DNA of 64,000 bases from Aurelia coerulea (lineage: Eukaryota > Cnidaria > Scyphozoa > Semaeostomeae > Ulmaridae): NCBI GenBank assembly GCA_039566865.1, contig CM076947.1:9493501-9557500 (forward strand). The letters are read 5' to 3'. A model generated the notes under the pieces. The model did no database searches and was not told the DNA's origin. It saw nothing but the letters and a program-made list of their open reading frames with translations. The position numbers and the translations under genes are program-made. Positions 1 through 11,142 of the stretch are shown here, in pieces (position 1 is the stretch's first letter; each line of letters starts with the position of its first letter).

Positions 1-1179
1 GATGAATTGGACATATAGCCTCGCTTTCATGCAAGCCTCTAGTTGAAAAATGGTACATCCGTCAAATTGTTCCATTTCGGTATTAAAACTTGTTGTGAGG
101 ACTGACTTAACACGCCTTCTTCAATTAGTGTTGACTACTTATCACAAAGAACCAACATTGAGATGGGTGGAGGGGGAAAAGTTAATATTTTCACGGAATT
201 TTTGTAGCGAGGTCTAACAAATGAAGGAAAATTGCTTTTTTCTCAACACCTTTTGTCCAGGATTGTAGGTTCTTAATAAAGGGTTTCATTCCTTCATTGG
301 GAAATAAATGCAATCTGTTTGCCAATTGACCTCTTTAATGAACTCCAAAACATTACTTGCAGAACTGTGATAGGCAGGGCCTGCAGGGGTAAACTGGGTA
401 AGCTTGGATTGAAATAGATAGGGCCAAGAGTGTAAATAAGTTTGGCTAAGATTTAGATTCACATATTTCCCTTTGTTAAGAACCTACACCCTGATTACTG
501 GATGTCCCTAATTGCAAAAGAACCTAAACAGGCTGAGTTCAAAATCTTAGGTTCTTATGTGCGGGTTTTTACTGTAATTGTCGAGTCAGACTTGCCATGT
601 TTATATTTGTTGAGGCTTTTTATCTTTTTAACTCACCTTCCCCCTAGCTCTCGCACGGTAAAGCAGAACACATCAAAGCTTTTGGATAACATTCATATTT
701 TGATTCCTTTGATTTATCATCATGCCAAACGCAATGGAAGCTCGCAACTCAGATTTCTTGTTGTTCTTCTGCAATGTTTTTCGGAGATGCCACATAGAGC
801 AGTGAACGTGAATGGTGCATTTGACTTTAACTCGTCACTGAGATCTTTCAATTTCATTTTTACCATGTCGTCTACGTTGCTTATTCTATATTTTGAATTG
901 AACGTTGGTGACGCGATTCTTGCACATTCCTCCTTAATGAGACGCCAAAAGTGCTTTATCGTTGCAGCCTTCAGTTGAGGCTCTTTCATTAAGTGCGTAA
1001 TTGCCGAGTGAAATTTGTGTTTCCCTAATGCCAACACAGCATCTCGTAAACTGCCCTTTATTTCTCTGCATTCTTTGGCCTATTTTACCTTATAAAAAAA
1101 GATTCATTGCTACTTTGTACAATACTTTTACTCATCATCATTAGAAGGAAAGTTTCAGTACGAAGTTTGGATAATCATA
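1..1179. other. Region with no confident gene
   Basis: No confident gene is seen here. The only candidate is the short minus-strand fragment at 720-1037, listed separately. Pieces resembling small MITE ends occur, for example a CAGTAAAAACCC-like end read on the minus strand near 550-580, which resembles the termini of the MITEs at 9288 and 16403. No partner end was found. Confidence 0.4.
720..1037 (-). pseudogene. Possible fragment of a transposon-encoded (DUF6589-like) protein
   Basis: This 105-codon minus-strand frame contains KDLSDELKSNAPFTF. That stretch faintly resembles the segment around KMNQEIKGKAPLFMSIL in the DUF6589-like gene at 13523-17938. No other domain, start context or splice partner can be supported. 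The overlapping plus-strand frame of 158 codons has no recognisable features and is taken as a shadow. It could equally be a chance open frame. Confidence 0.2.
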
Positions 1180-1325
1180 ATCCAACAGCAAGGTGGGTGC
1201 AACCCCTATAGGCCCTATGTGTGTACTTCTAAGAATCCAGAGGGGGGGATCCATAACCAGGAACATATTGTGAATAACCCCATGACATAGGGCCTATAGG
1301 AGTTGCACCCACCTTGCTGTTGGAT
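1180..1325. repeat. Short hairpin MITE
   Basis: A 146-bp stretch has ends that are inverted copies of each other over about 38 bp, beginning ATCCAACAGCAAGGTGGG. The loop is about 65 bp. No convincing target-site duplication was found. Confidence 0.6.
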
Positions 1326-1410
1326 GTTCCACTTTCCAATGAGTAAAATCCATATTTTCCAAAGTCAAATTTGCCCCAAATCTGTTTGCATAAGTCTGTC
1401 TGGCCAATCC

Positions 1411-2103
1411 CTACGTGTATTCTTTCATAAGAAACTTGCCTTAACCCTATCTGACTTGGGTGATTTGAAACACTCAATGCCTGGGGGGGGGGGCGGTTTC
1501 GGCCCCCCTGTTTATCTTTGTTGTGATAAGAGATATGGCAGCCAAACTTGGCACAAAGGTAGTTCATCATGTAAACAATGAAAATTTGAAATCATAATCC
1601 AATTAGCGATGTCGTTGTTGTTGCTAGAGCATGATGATCATTATGATGTCATATGACGTCATATAAATGAAAGGTTGCCAGAATGTCATGAAACTTTATT
1701 TTTCATAAAGAAATGAAAGATATAGATCAAAATATATATAAATTCTTAATTTAGACTTAATTAGACCAATTAAACATGATTAAAAGAGATGCAAAGTTTG
1801 TTTTTCATAGAGTGCAGTATGAAAATTGGTAACCATGGAAACAAGGCTAAAAATAGAATGTCCAAATGGTTGCAATTTTATTGCTCTATGATACAAAGTT
1901 AGACTTACGAAGTATCAGAGGTCTGCTGCATGTGTGGAAAACGGTGTAAACAAAAATGTACTAGGGGGGGGGCGGAATCTGCCCCCCAGGTCAGATAGGG
2001 TTAAGAAACTCAACTCTAAGATCACCAAAAAATTAAGTAACTGCAGTACTGGGAGAATATAAGTTAAGAAACTATTTACTTTGATAAAGGAAATCCTTGA
2101 CAT
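1411..2103 (+). repeat. Copy of the CACGTATTT MITE family, split and truncated
   Basis: The left end (ACGTGTATTCTTTCATAAG) and the segment after 2001 (starting GAAACTCAACTCTAAGATC) are both parts of the roughly 380-bp MITE family seen complete at 48031-48411. The TTAA MITE at 1445-2000 is inserted in it. The copy stops at the mariner-type element that begins at 2105. Confidence 0.55.
1445..2000. mobile_element. TTAA-flanked (piggyBac-like) MITE with G-rich ends
   Basis: A 556-bp element is flanked by TTAA on both sides (1441-1444 and 2001-2004). Its inverted ends begin CCCTATCTGACTTGGG and CCCTATCTGACCTGGG. TTAA duplications with CCCT ends are typical of piggyBac-type elements, although Kolobok elements also target TTAA. 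Runs of G/C lie just inside each end. It has no coding capacity. A diverged copy lies at about 27228-27470. Confidence 0.7.
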
Positions 2104-2104
2104 A

Positions 2105-3400
2105 CCGGGTGCGCCAGAATAAACTATGCACGTTTGCCAGGCCATGAAAAATCGTATACTGGAGATTTATGAATTAGTCTTTAGCTAAGATCCTCAGTTA
2201 GATTCCAGTGTTTTTTGCAAATTTTTTTGGTCTGCTATTTATGGAGCTATAAGCGAGTTTCTTAAAATTTTCGATTTCGAAAACACTGAAAACGGTCGAA
2301 AAACGTTGATCAAATTTTCTAAAGACTCACCATGAATGGACAAAGCGAGAATGTTTTCTTGATGATTTGGGGATTTAGGAATTGATCAAATAAATTCAGT
2401 GCACGAGTGTTAGTTCCATGTTGGAAGGAATGCAAAAATACTTTTAATTATACAAAGGAATGTTTTCCCTTTTGAAATTTCATTGAATTTATACTTTCAT
2501 ACAGGTACTGCGTTCCTGTGTCAAGGGGGTTAAACAACACACAGTAGCGAAGCGACGAGGTCAAACAAGCAAGGATTTTGTAGAATTTCTGATGCAGCGA
2601 AGCATAGGTTCCAAATCATTAACTCGACGTAAAAAGGTGGCTGTAAAATTATATGACCTATTTCTTCTGATTGAATGGCTTGAAATAAATTTTAGATACT
2701 TATCTATAATCCTACCGTTGGACTTTTCAGAAATTTTGAATATTTTTCGAAATTACAGCGTATCTTACATTTCAACTCATTTGATGATGTGACATTATCA
2801 AATTTCTAAATCATAAACCAGAAGAGTGACAGACTTTTGATTGATATTATATTGTAGGCATTCATAAACTATGCTTTTCTTGGAAATTATTTCATGGTGC
2901 GTCAGACTGATTAGAAATTACGATGGTTTTAAGTTTTTTTGAAAATTTTTCTTGAATTCTTGTGAAAGATGAAAATCACTCCAATTCTGAAAATATTGAA
3001 GATTTCAGGAAAGTCCAACGGTAGAATTATAGAGAAATAGCTAAAGTTTCTTTGAAGTCATTCAGTTCAAAGAAATAGGTCACTCAATTTTACACCAGCC
3101 TTTTTAAAGATTTGGAACCTATGCTATGCAGTGAACGGCTTGGCTCCGCGCGTCATTGCAAATAGTTGAGGCTTTTGCAACAGGCTGGTCCCCGCTCTCT
3201 GGTAGGAAACATATATGATATGTTGCAAACTTTCGGAACCTGTTTAGCCAGTTTGGCCTTACTTGAAACCAGGAGGGAAGGGGGGTACTTGATTTCAATT
3301 TATAGGGCGGTACCTCTGCCTAAAAGTTTCTTTACCCGGCTGTAGAATTTGTCCCTCAAAATTATTTCCGACACTGGAAAAAATTCACGAGAAACCGCTT
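2105..3400 (+). repeat. Left inverted arm of the mariner-type element
   Basis: This arm matches the reverse complement of about 7327-8092. Matching stretches include CTCCGCG near 3146 against the segment near 7575, and the outer 500 bp. It is interrupted by the MITE at 2601-3125. The outermost part reads CCGGGTGCGCCAGAATAAAC. Confidence 0.7.
2601..3125. mobile_element. 525-bp MITE with 9-bp duplication
   Basis: Inverted ends start AGCATAGGTTCCAAATC. The flanks are ATGCAGCGA (2592-2600) and ATGCAGTGA (3126-3134), a 9-bp duplication with one mismatch. The insertion splits the left arm of the mariner-type element, and the opposite arm lacks it, which supports a later insertion. The 9-bp duplication suggests a MULE-type mobiliser. 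Confidence 0.65.
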
Positions 3401-4897
3401 ATAAGAAATTGTACTCTCAGATCGCCGAAAACTTGAAAAAGCGCGTATGTTGCAGTAATTCACCTTACGTATCTCAGTGCTAGGGAGCCCAACGTTTGTT
3501 GAAAGATCATCGCTGGCACAATTAACTTCACTCCCATAACGTATAAACTGATCACATGCAAAGACGACTGATGTAGGTTTGAGCGTTTCTGCCGCACTCC
3601 AATACACTGCCCCCCCCAGCAATGACCCCACTGGACATAAAGATATAGCGAGGCAAAGTTTGAAATGATAAACTTTCAACGGGGCTTAAACATTTAACAA
3701 TGATTTCATGGGGGAACCAATAGAAATAAGGCCAGTAAATTTTTAAACTCAAATTTAGCGGAGAAACAAATTTTCTTGGTGGGTCGTCCTTTTACTTTGG
3801 CGGGGTATCGTTCCAGCAGGGTTGTTACTGGGGGTGTTCTGATCCTGGTCGAATGACGAATAACGAAAGGTTTAAAGGCAAGATTGAAAAGAGACGGTAA
3901 ATCAGAAATAAAGGTTACTATCAAATTCAGGGTTTAAACACGAATTGACATGTTGTCAATACGAGATCTCTGTCTGTATCCCCAACAGAAAAGGTCTACC
4001 GTAAAGGCAAGCCCCGAGGATCCTATTTAATTTCAGAGAGTGCAGAAGAGAGGGGTTTTTTAGAGAGGGGTCTATTCACAAAGTCAAGTGTTAGCACTAA
4101 CTATGAGAGGACTTTTGAGACATTTACTTTATATTTTCTGGAATCAACACAGCATTTGCAAGTCCAAACACAAATTTAACTCGTAGTGTTCAACCAAAAC
4201 TTAGTAAACATTGTGATTCTAAAAGTTTCAGCTAAATACATGGACAATCCCAAATGCCATTTTTTTGTTTCATATAATGGGAGAGATTAAATAGTGGGGG
4301 GGGGGCGCAAATAAATCACGCTTTTCTTAGCTTTGAATTCTTTAGACATTGAGAACAGGAAACATAGCATTTCGAAAAAAAGAACTAACATGCACATTTG
4401 AGCCCTGTATGGTCAAGGGAACGAGGTGGCCAAGACCCAGTCCCTTCGTTAGCAGATTACTCTTTTTCCTAGGCCCTTTGCACGTGTAAAACTTTCACAT
4501 TCTGAAAACTGAAGCACGCTGGAAGTATGATCTTCTTTGTTGTATTTTGAGATACAATTTTGCATGACAGCATGAGCGAGTAAAATTTCCCCACAAAGAG
4601 TACCACTGTTTTCATACAATGCAACCAATTTCCGGAGAAAAATTGCTGCAGCAAGACTGATTTTTTCAGTTTTGTTGGGCAACATTTTCACTTTGTAACT
4701 GACATTTTGTCTATTTGCATGAATTTTCTCCTAGGGCGCACAGATTAAGCTTCTCACCATTGTGATGCAACGTAATTGCATTGCATGCGCAAGCAATGAT
4801 TGTACGGTGGTTCATGCACTTTTTGTGCCGTAAATTCAGTGGCTTTATTACAGAAAAACTATAAAAATCAAGACAAATTGAAGCTTTCCCTTCCAAA
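3401..4897. other. Interior of mariner-type element, no gene seen
   Basis: AT-rich internal sequence lies between the left arm and the transposase. Several open frames of 60-105 codons on the minus strand carry no recognisable motif, and none is supported as a gene. Confidence 0.4.
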
Positions 4898-5982
4898 ATG
4901 CGTCGCCTAACTACTGAACAGAGAACAGGGATATGCGTTGAGATGTCAACAGTGAACAACTCACGGGAGGTTGTTCGTCGCTGGGCTGCCCATTGGCCAG
5001 ATGTCCAACCCACTACCAATTCCGCTGTTGCGCAGTTGTATCGCAAATTTTTACAGCATGGAACCTGCCTCAACAGGAATAAAGGAAATTGTGGGCGCCT
5101 TAGAACGACAAGGACGCCAGAAAATGTCGAAAGGGTACGACATGCGTTGATGGAAAATGGTGTAAGGTTGTCAAGACGTAATGGACTTGACCTGACGCCA
5201 ACAACTTTTTGAAGAATTGTGAAGGACCTTAAATATCACCCCTATGTTTTAGTGCGACAACAAAAGCTAGAGCCACGTGATCCAGCGCAGAGAAGAGAGT
5301 TTTGCGAGAGATTCGTAAATACATGCGAGCAGAACCCCGATGTTCTCAACAATCTTATCGTTTCAGATGAAGCAATTTTCAGCCTGAATTCGGAAGTGAA
5401 TGCAAAACATGTTGTCAAATATGTGGAGAAAGGGCAAGGGCATCCAGAAGGAAACTACATTTCGTTCAAGCAAGGAGCAGGGCAAATGATGGTCTGGGCT
5501 GGGCTTACCAGAAATGGCAAGATATTTGGGCCCCATTTTGTTTTGGAAATCTCAATACGCACGAGTATCTGAGAATAATTCGATACGATGTTGTGAAAAG
5601 AGAGTTCCGTGTGCAAAATGTGAACCAAGCAGAGACCTGGTGGCAGCAGGATGGTGCATCAGCCCATACAAGCAATGTGGCAATGCAATATTTAAGAGGG
5701 CAGTTCCCAGGAAAATTAATCAGCAAGCAAGGAGACTGGGTCTGGCCACCTCGTTCCCCAGATCTCACTGTGTGAGATTTCTTCCTGTGGGGATATTTAA
5801 AGCATAATATCTGGAAAGTCCCAGAGGAAGAACAGCCCCAGAATCTAAACGAGCTCCGAGATGCCATCACAAGGGAACTGCATGCAATTCCATTAGAAGC
5901 GATACAGAACGTTTTTGACGGTATGGTATCCCGTTGTAGATCTTGTCTTCGCAGTGAGGGAAATCATATTGCTAACGAGTAG
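4898..5982 (+). pseudogene. Broken mariner-type transposase (DD41D-like)
   Basis: This encoded the DNA-cutting and joining enzyme of the surrounding element. Seen directly: an N-terminal helix-turn-helix-like region (about residues 1-65), a first acidic motif VSDEAIFSLNS, a second motif WWQQDGASAHTS, and a C-terminal WPPRSPDLT...DFFLWGYLK block. Counting residues between the second and third aspartates gives 41, which matches the known DD41D group of the IS630-Tc1-mariner superfamily. Breaks: an in-frame TGA at 5210, a frameshift near 5540 (frame 2 to frame 1) and a TGA in the SPDLT block near 5774. The length of about 360 codons is normal for the family. It reads in the same direction as the element's left-to-right axis. 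It is certainly non-functional as it stands. Confidence 0.85.
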
Positions 5983-6930
5983 CTTTCAAACATCCTTAAG
6001 CTTCTTTTACAATGTTGAAATGAAAACATTAGAAAATAACGACGCTCATTATGTTAAATTGTAAAATTTAAACGGGATAAAGTCTGATTTAAAAGTCTTG
6101 AAATCCAGAATAATGTTCCCGGTAAATACAAATAAGCCTCTCACAGGACAAACGTCAAACTCACCTTTTCAATTAACGACCTGGTTTTTTAAATTTTTGA
6201 AAATTTCTTCAAACAAAACTTTAGACCACGGATTTGGATTCAGTACCCAATGTTCAGCCTAGCCTCAAATTTTTATGAACGTAGTGTTTGCGATTTGGAT
6301 TTCATTAGACCAATAACTTTGAAGATTTATAAGGGATTTGACCTTGAATATCGTGCTGGGTGTTACTTTTCCAATATTCATTATTGTCATAAAATCAAAA
6401 TCGCTAACACCAGGATTATGAACACTTGGGTCCAGATAGAAATTTTAGTGCCGAGCCTGAATCTGATGTTGGAAATTTCATTTGAATCAATATGAATCAA
6501 TTTTAAAAAGTTCCAAAACGAGGCCACTTAGTTGAATAGGTGTTGGCAAAAATGTTGCATTGAAATAACTGGGCTTTCATTCCTCCCGCAGTAGAAACTG
6601 AAGTCGGTGAGGTTAGATGCTTTTCAAGTACAACAGAGATGCTTTATTTTTGTGACACAGAATTTGGTCTCAAGACTTTTAACATGAACTGGGCTGGAGT
6701 GCAATGCACACCATGGTTGAGCGGCAACTGTTCGTTGTTTCTAGGGAAGAGATCTTGACAAGAAATGTAAAAGTGAAAAAACATAAGTACTGAAATTGAT
6801 TTAAGTAGTGAGTCATTCCGTTAATTGTGAAATCGCAATGGAACAATAAAGTGCATATTGTAGATAAACGATACCTGCTCTTTTCTTTTCTTTCAAAATT
6901 ATCTGTTTTTCGATATCAATATCCAAGCTA
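5983..6930. other. Interior of mariner-type element, no gene seen
   Basis: This is the sequence after the transposase stop and before the nested CACGTATTT MITE. Short open frames (for example 6250-6495) show no motifs. Confidence 0.4.
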
Positions 6931-7324
6931 CACATATTTTTTTATAAGAAACTAATAATTTGGGCCAGTACTGAACGTTTCTTAGAAGTATCAAATTTTG
7001 AGTACTTAAACTTAAACTTCCTTGCAAGTTTCTTAAAGATTTTTGGCAATCGTTGTGATTTTTATACTTTCTGTGCCCTCATGGACATTTGAAAAGAAGG
7101 TTTCTGAAGCCTTCCCAATGTTTAGAAATTCCTGAAGGACAAAGTTTTCCGAGTCGGAGTAACAGGAAACAGGAAACAACTAAAAAGTGTAACCAATATG
7201 CCAAGGATTTTCTTTATCAAAATAACCAGTTTTTTATGTTACATTTTCCAATTATGGAGTTTCTTAAATTTTCGGCGGAGAGTTCAATTTCTTGTAAGCA
7301 GTTTCTTATATAGAAGAATACGTG
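6931..7324. mobile_element. CACGTATTT-family MITE (394 bp)
   Basis: It is flanked by TA (6929-6930 and 7325-7326). The left end reads CACATATTTTTTTATAAGAA and the right end is the inverted GTTTCTTATATAGAAGAATACGTG. It is the same family as 48031-48411, 34140-34558 and 50115-51595. Confidence 0.65.
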
Positions 7325-7326
7325 TA

Positions 7327-8092
7327 AACTTTCCACCAATTTTTCCCAGGCTCGGCTATCGTTTGGAGGAAAAAATTCTGCAGCCGGGTAAAAAATCGTT
7401 TTTGGCAGGCACACCTCTCTACAAATTGAAGTCAAGTACCCTCAATTTCCCCTGGTTTCAAATCAGGCCAAATTGGAAAAAGGAGTTCCGAAACTTTGCA
7501 ACATATCATGAGTTTCTTGCCACAGAGCGGGGACCGGCCTGTTGCAATAGCCTCAAGTACTTGCAATAACACGCGGAGCCAAGACGTTTGCGGCGTCAGA
7601 AATTCTATAAGACTCCTCGCTTGTTTGACCTCATCATGTCGCTTCACTACTTATACTGTGTGTCTTTTAACTCCCTTGACACAGGAACGCAGTACCTGCA
7701 TGAAAGCATAAATTAAATGAAATTTCAAAAGGAAATACAATTCTTTGTATCATTAAAAGTATTTTTACATTCCTTCAAACACTCACTTGGATTATAACTG
7801 ATCAATTTCTAAATCCCCAAATCATCAGGAAAACGTTCTCTTTTTGTCCATTCATATCGAGTCTTTAGAAAATTTGATCAACGTTTTTCGACCGTTTCCA
7901 GTGTTTTCGAAATCGAAAATTTTAAGAAACTCGCTTATAGCTTCATAAATAGAAGACTAAAAAATGTCCAAAAAATACTGGCATCTAATTGAGGATCTTA
8001 GCTAAAGATTAGCTCATAAAACTTCAAAATCGGTCGAAAATACGATTTATCATGGCCTCTCAAACATGCATAGTTTATTTTGGCGCACCCGG
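7327..8092 (-). repeat. Right inverted arm of the mariner-type element
   Basis: Reverse complement of the left arm, ending GGCGCACCCGG at 8092, followed by TA. Shared landmarks with the left arm include the segments around AACGCAGTACCTG and GTGTTTTCGAAATCGAAAA. Confidence 0.7.
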
Positions 8093-8094
8093 TA

Positions 8095-9285
8095 TCCAAG
8101 CAATCATAAGAGATTTTCCTCCGTGAAGTACATTTATGCAAGGTCAATGGTGTTTCGTCACGAATAGAAGAAATACACTGTGGTGTTCCACAAGGATCTT
8201 GCCTTGGGCCTCTTCTTTTTATACTTTATATCAATGACCTTCCGTTTTGTCTGGACAACTGCCAGGTGACTATGTATGCTGATGATACCAGTATCTCCTT
8301 TTCTGCAAGGAACGTCAGCGATCTGAACGTGACGCTTAACAAAGAACTTGATTCTTTAAGGGAATGGCTCCAAGGCAATAAGTTATCATTGAATGTCCTG
8401 AAGACACAGGCGATGGTCATAGGATCTCGGCCTAACCTTAAGAAGATTTCGACAAAATCAGTGGAACCACCATTATTTTCTATTGGTGGCTCTGAAGTTG
8501 AAATGGTTGATAAGGTCAAGTATTTAGGGATGCAAATTGATAAACATTTAGCTTGGGATGAACATATCCATTTTGTACGATCTAAGGTTTCTCGTGCTAT
8601 TGGATTTCTTAAATATGCCAAGAAGTTACTTCCAAAAGACACTCTCTCTAAAATGTATCGTGGTATCGTTGAACCGCATCTCCGCTACTGCTGTTCAGTC
8701 TGGGGGGCATGTGGGGGGACAGGGTTGCAGGTGCTGCAAAAACTTCAAAACCGCGCAGCTAGAATTGTGACCAACAGCAGTTATGATTCTTCTGCTAGTG
8801 CTTTGATTAAAAGTTTGAATTGGCCTACTGTAGCAGATATGATAAAAACCGAGACAGCTTGCATGGTTTACAAATCGATAAATGACCTTGCTCCTGATTA
8901 CCTGTCAGAAATGTTCATTAGAAATTCGACATGCAGTAGGAAAAATTTGAGAAACACCGCAACTGATCTTCAAGTCCCACTAATGAGAACGAGTAATGGT
9001 CAGCGAGCTTTCTCATATCGCGGTGCTGGAGTTTGGAACCTCTTGGGTTGTGAAGTCAAGCAGGCATCCTCATTGAAAGCATTTAAAGAAGCTTTAAAAA
9101 AATAGTTTATTTATTTATTTATTCATTTGTTCATTATTGTAATTAAATTAGGGTTTTACTTTGTATTTATTTTTAACTTAATTTGTAACGTTTTATGCAC
9201 GGCCCCCTGAAAAGCAATCTATCGATTGACGGGGTTACCGTGCTTAAAGAAATTAAAATGAATGAATGAAATGAATGGATGCTAA
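8095..9285 (+). mobile_element. 5'-truncated CR1/L2-like LINE
   Basis: This is the 3' part of a non-LTR retrotransposon: the end of the reverse transcriptase frame, a roughly 150-bp 3' UTR and a tail of ATGA-type repeats (AATGAATGAATG near 9257-9276). Short tandem 3' repeats instead of poly(A) are usual for the CR1/L2/Rex group. The 5' part is missing where it meets the mariner-type element at 8092. Confidence 0.7.
8110..9105 (+). pseudogene. Reverse transcriptase, C-terminal half (LINE)
   Basis: An open frame of about 330 codons starts after a TAA at 8107. Motifs in order: GVPQGSCLGPLLFILYINDL (RT block), the active-site YADDTS (about residue 58), LNVLKTQAMVIGS, VKYLGMQID (RT thumb), then SKVSRAIGFLKYAKKLL and LQKLQNRAARIV. 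This order is typical of CR1/L2/Jockey-group LINEs. The endonuclease and the first RT blocks are absent, so this is a 5'-truncated copy even though the remaining frame is open to its natural stop. An internal ATG at 8266 is not the true start. Confidence 0.85.
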
Positions 9286-9287
9286 TA

Positions 9288-9718
9288 CAGTAAGTACCCG
9301 CAAATAAGAAACCCCCTTGTATAAGAAACAGGCCTAACTTTCTTCAAAATGGGCTCCTTTGATAAGAAACAACTCTAGGTCTGAAATTTAAAAGTTTCCT
9401 ATTTTCAGGCATGTCATAGGTCCTAAATGCTAGAAAATAATGCCCATAAATGACTGCAATATAATGTAGCATTCTCTAAATAGAATTAACATTTTCAAAT
9501 TTAAAGATTCACACAACAAAAAGGTAACAAGGTAAACATGTAAAATGTACCAGTAATGTGCAATACACATGCATGTATGGTACAGTCATATACCTTCACT
9601 TGACTTGATTCCCTATCTATAAGAAACTTTGACCCTGATCATGAAAAGGTCTCTTTAAATAAGAAACTTTCTGAGGCCTCAATTCAAAAAGTGGTTTCTT
9701 ATTTGCGGGTACCCGCTG
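9288..9718. mobile_element. 431-bp MITE with TA duplication
   Basis: Flanked by TA (9286-9287 and 9719-9720). Inverted ends are CAGTAAGTACCCGCAAATAA and CAGCGGGTACCCGCAAATAA. No coding capacity. The end motif resembles that of the shorter MITE at 16403-16559. Confidence 0.65.
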
Positions 9719-9826
9719 TACTGACTTTTAGTGCTAAAAGTTTTATACACATGAATAATGATGTTTGTTCAGGATATCAACAAGCTAAATTATGAGGCAG
9801 AAGGAATCCAACAACCAGGGCTCATA

Positions 9827-10042
9827 CCAGGTTGGAAAACATGCGTGATTTGGCCTACGCGTAGTAGAGAGTGAAACAAATTTGAAGGTGCGAGCTGCGA
9901 GTAGACTTTAAAAAAGCGGTGAGAGATGCAAAATTAACAATCGGTCTTTTGTTCTTGCTTGCGAGAACCTTTTATAATAGCTGCGAGAAGTTAGTTTAAG
10001 ATAATTTCATAGTTGCGAGTGAATGCAAGTTTTCCAACCTGG
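9827..10042. mobile_element. 216-bp MITE, 8-bp duplication
   Basis: Inverted ends start CCAGGTTGGAAAAC. The flanks GGCTCATA (9819-9826) and CGCTCATA (10043-10050) match at 7 of 8 positions, consistent with a hAT-like target duplication. Confidence 0.55.
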
Positions 10043-10050
10043 CGCTCATA

Positions 10051-10949
10051 ATTCCATGAGCAGCACAGTAAGGATTTACGTCACATTGACCCTGCATGCA
10101 AATTGGGTTGACGGTTTCAAACAACAGAAAATGGAAAATGGCTGCCATATGGAGCATGACCATAATTTAACTTGCTCACAACAAAAGTAAGACACAAAGG
10201 GCCAGAATAATTGGGTCACGCACTATATCTCCAATAAATACAGTTTTGAACAAAGCTGCAAATATATAATTAACATAAAACATCAGGTGGGATGAAAAAA
10301 AGTTACGGTATGTAGGGTGGTGGTTTCAATTTTATCGACAAGGTGCTGTAAAAATACGAAATTCTAAATTTGATGATGGCTCCTCAATAATTCACCATAC
10401 TGGAAAACATGTATGTTATGCAGGAGATCTCTGGAGTGGAGCAAATTGAAAACAGTAGAAGAACAATAAGCATATTGTTTATAAACAACTGGCGTGGCGT
10501 AAAGCTCTGGTGTGGTAAAAACAAACTTTCCACCCAGGATAATACATGCATATGCACATCAAATATTACATCAAAAGCATTTTAACCTTTTTATCTGCAG
10601 CAATTTTATCAATATCTGTAGTGTATGTCATGTGTGTGTCCCCAGTTGCCTGCATTGCAGCCATATCCTCCTTGTTTGCCATGAAATTGTAATCTCTCCT
10701 CTCCATCTTGATTAAGATAGCAGTTTCCTGCACCAGTTAGGTTTGCTTTGAGGACTGTGTCCATACCTTGAAAGATAGCCCACAATAATAATAAATACAT
10801 CACTACACATATCACAATAACGTATCAAAGGGAATGTGCAATAGTACATATGTTTGATTGTAAATAACGAAAGAAAACACTTTGAAACAAGGCGCTGTTT
10901 AGTTGGTTGGCTGTCCATAGTTTACGGGGCGTGTGCGACATTGATTTTA
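10051..10949. other. No gene or repeat recognised
   Basis: AT-rich sequence with only short open frames (67-68 codons) that have no motif. Confidence 0.35.
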
Positions 10950-11142
10950 GTGAAGGTGAAGGTGAAGGTGAAGTTGCGTTTTCAGCAACAAGCGCTGGGA
11001 TCGCAGAAATATAGCAGACCTAATCGAGTCCGCGACCCCTGTCATGACGCTCAAATGATGGGGTCCCACCGGGTATCAAACCCACTCCGCCTGACTGTTC
11101 TGGCTGCAAAGTCGGAGGATTATACCACTGCGCCACAACACC
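10950..11142 (-). repeat. tRNA-derived SINE (copy A, minus strand)
   Basis: Read on the minus strand it begins GTTGTGGCGCAGTGGTATAA (A-box-like), has GGTTTGATACC in the B-box position (one change from the consensus), and ends in CTTCAC repeats. It matches copy B at 42574-42757 along its full length. The B-box change suggests this copy is the weaker of the two. Confidence 0.75.

Larger units (their letters stand above)
2105..8092 (+). mobile_element. Mariner-type (DD41D-like) transposon with long inverted arms
   Basis: A 5,988-bp element is bounded by TA dinucleotides (2103-2104 and 8093-8094). Its termini are inverted copies starting CCGGGTGCGCCA. The inverted match continues for about 500 bp on each side, and further once the MITE at 2601-3125 is removed. 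A decayed IS630/Tc1/mariner transposase lies in the middle (4898-5982). The left flank is a CACGTATTT MITE but the right flank is a LINE, so one flank was rearranged or the target lay at a junction. Two small MITEs (2601-3125 and 6931-7324) lie inside. Confidence 0.75.

Noticed and set aside
502..978. 158-codon plus-strand frame
   Set aside because: It has no motif or plausible start context, and overlaps a minus-strand frame that looks slightly more protein-like.
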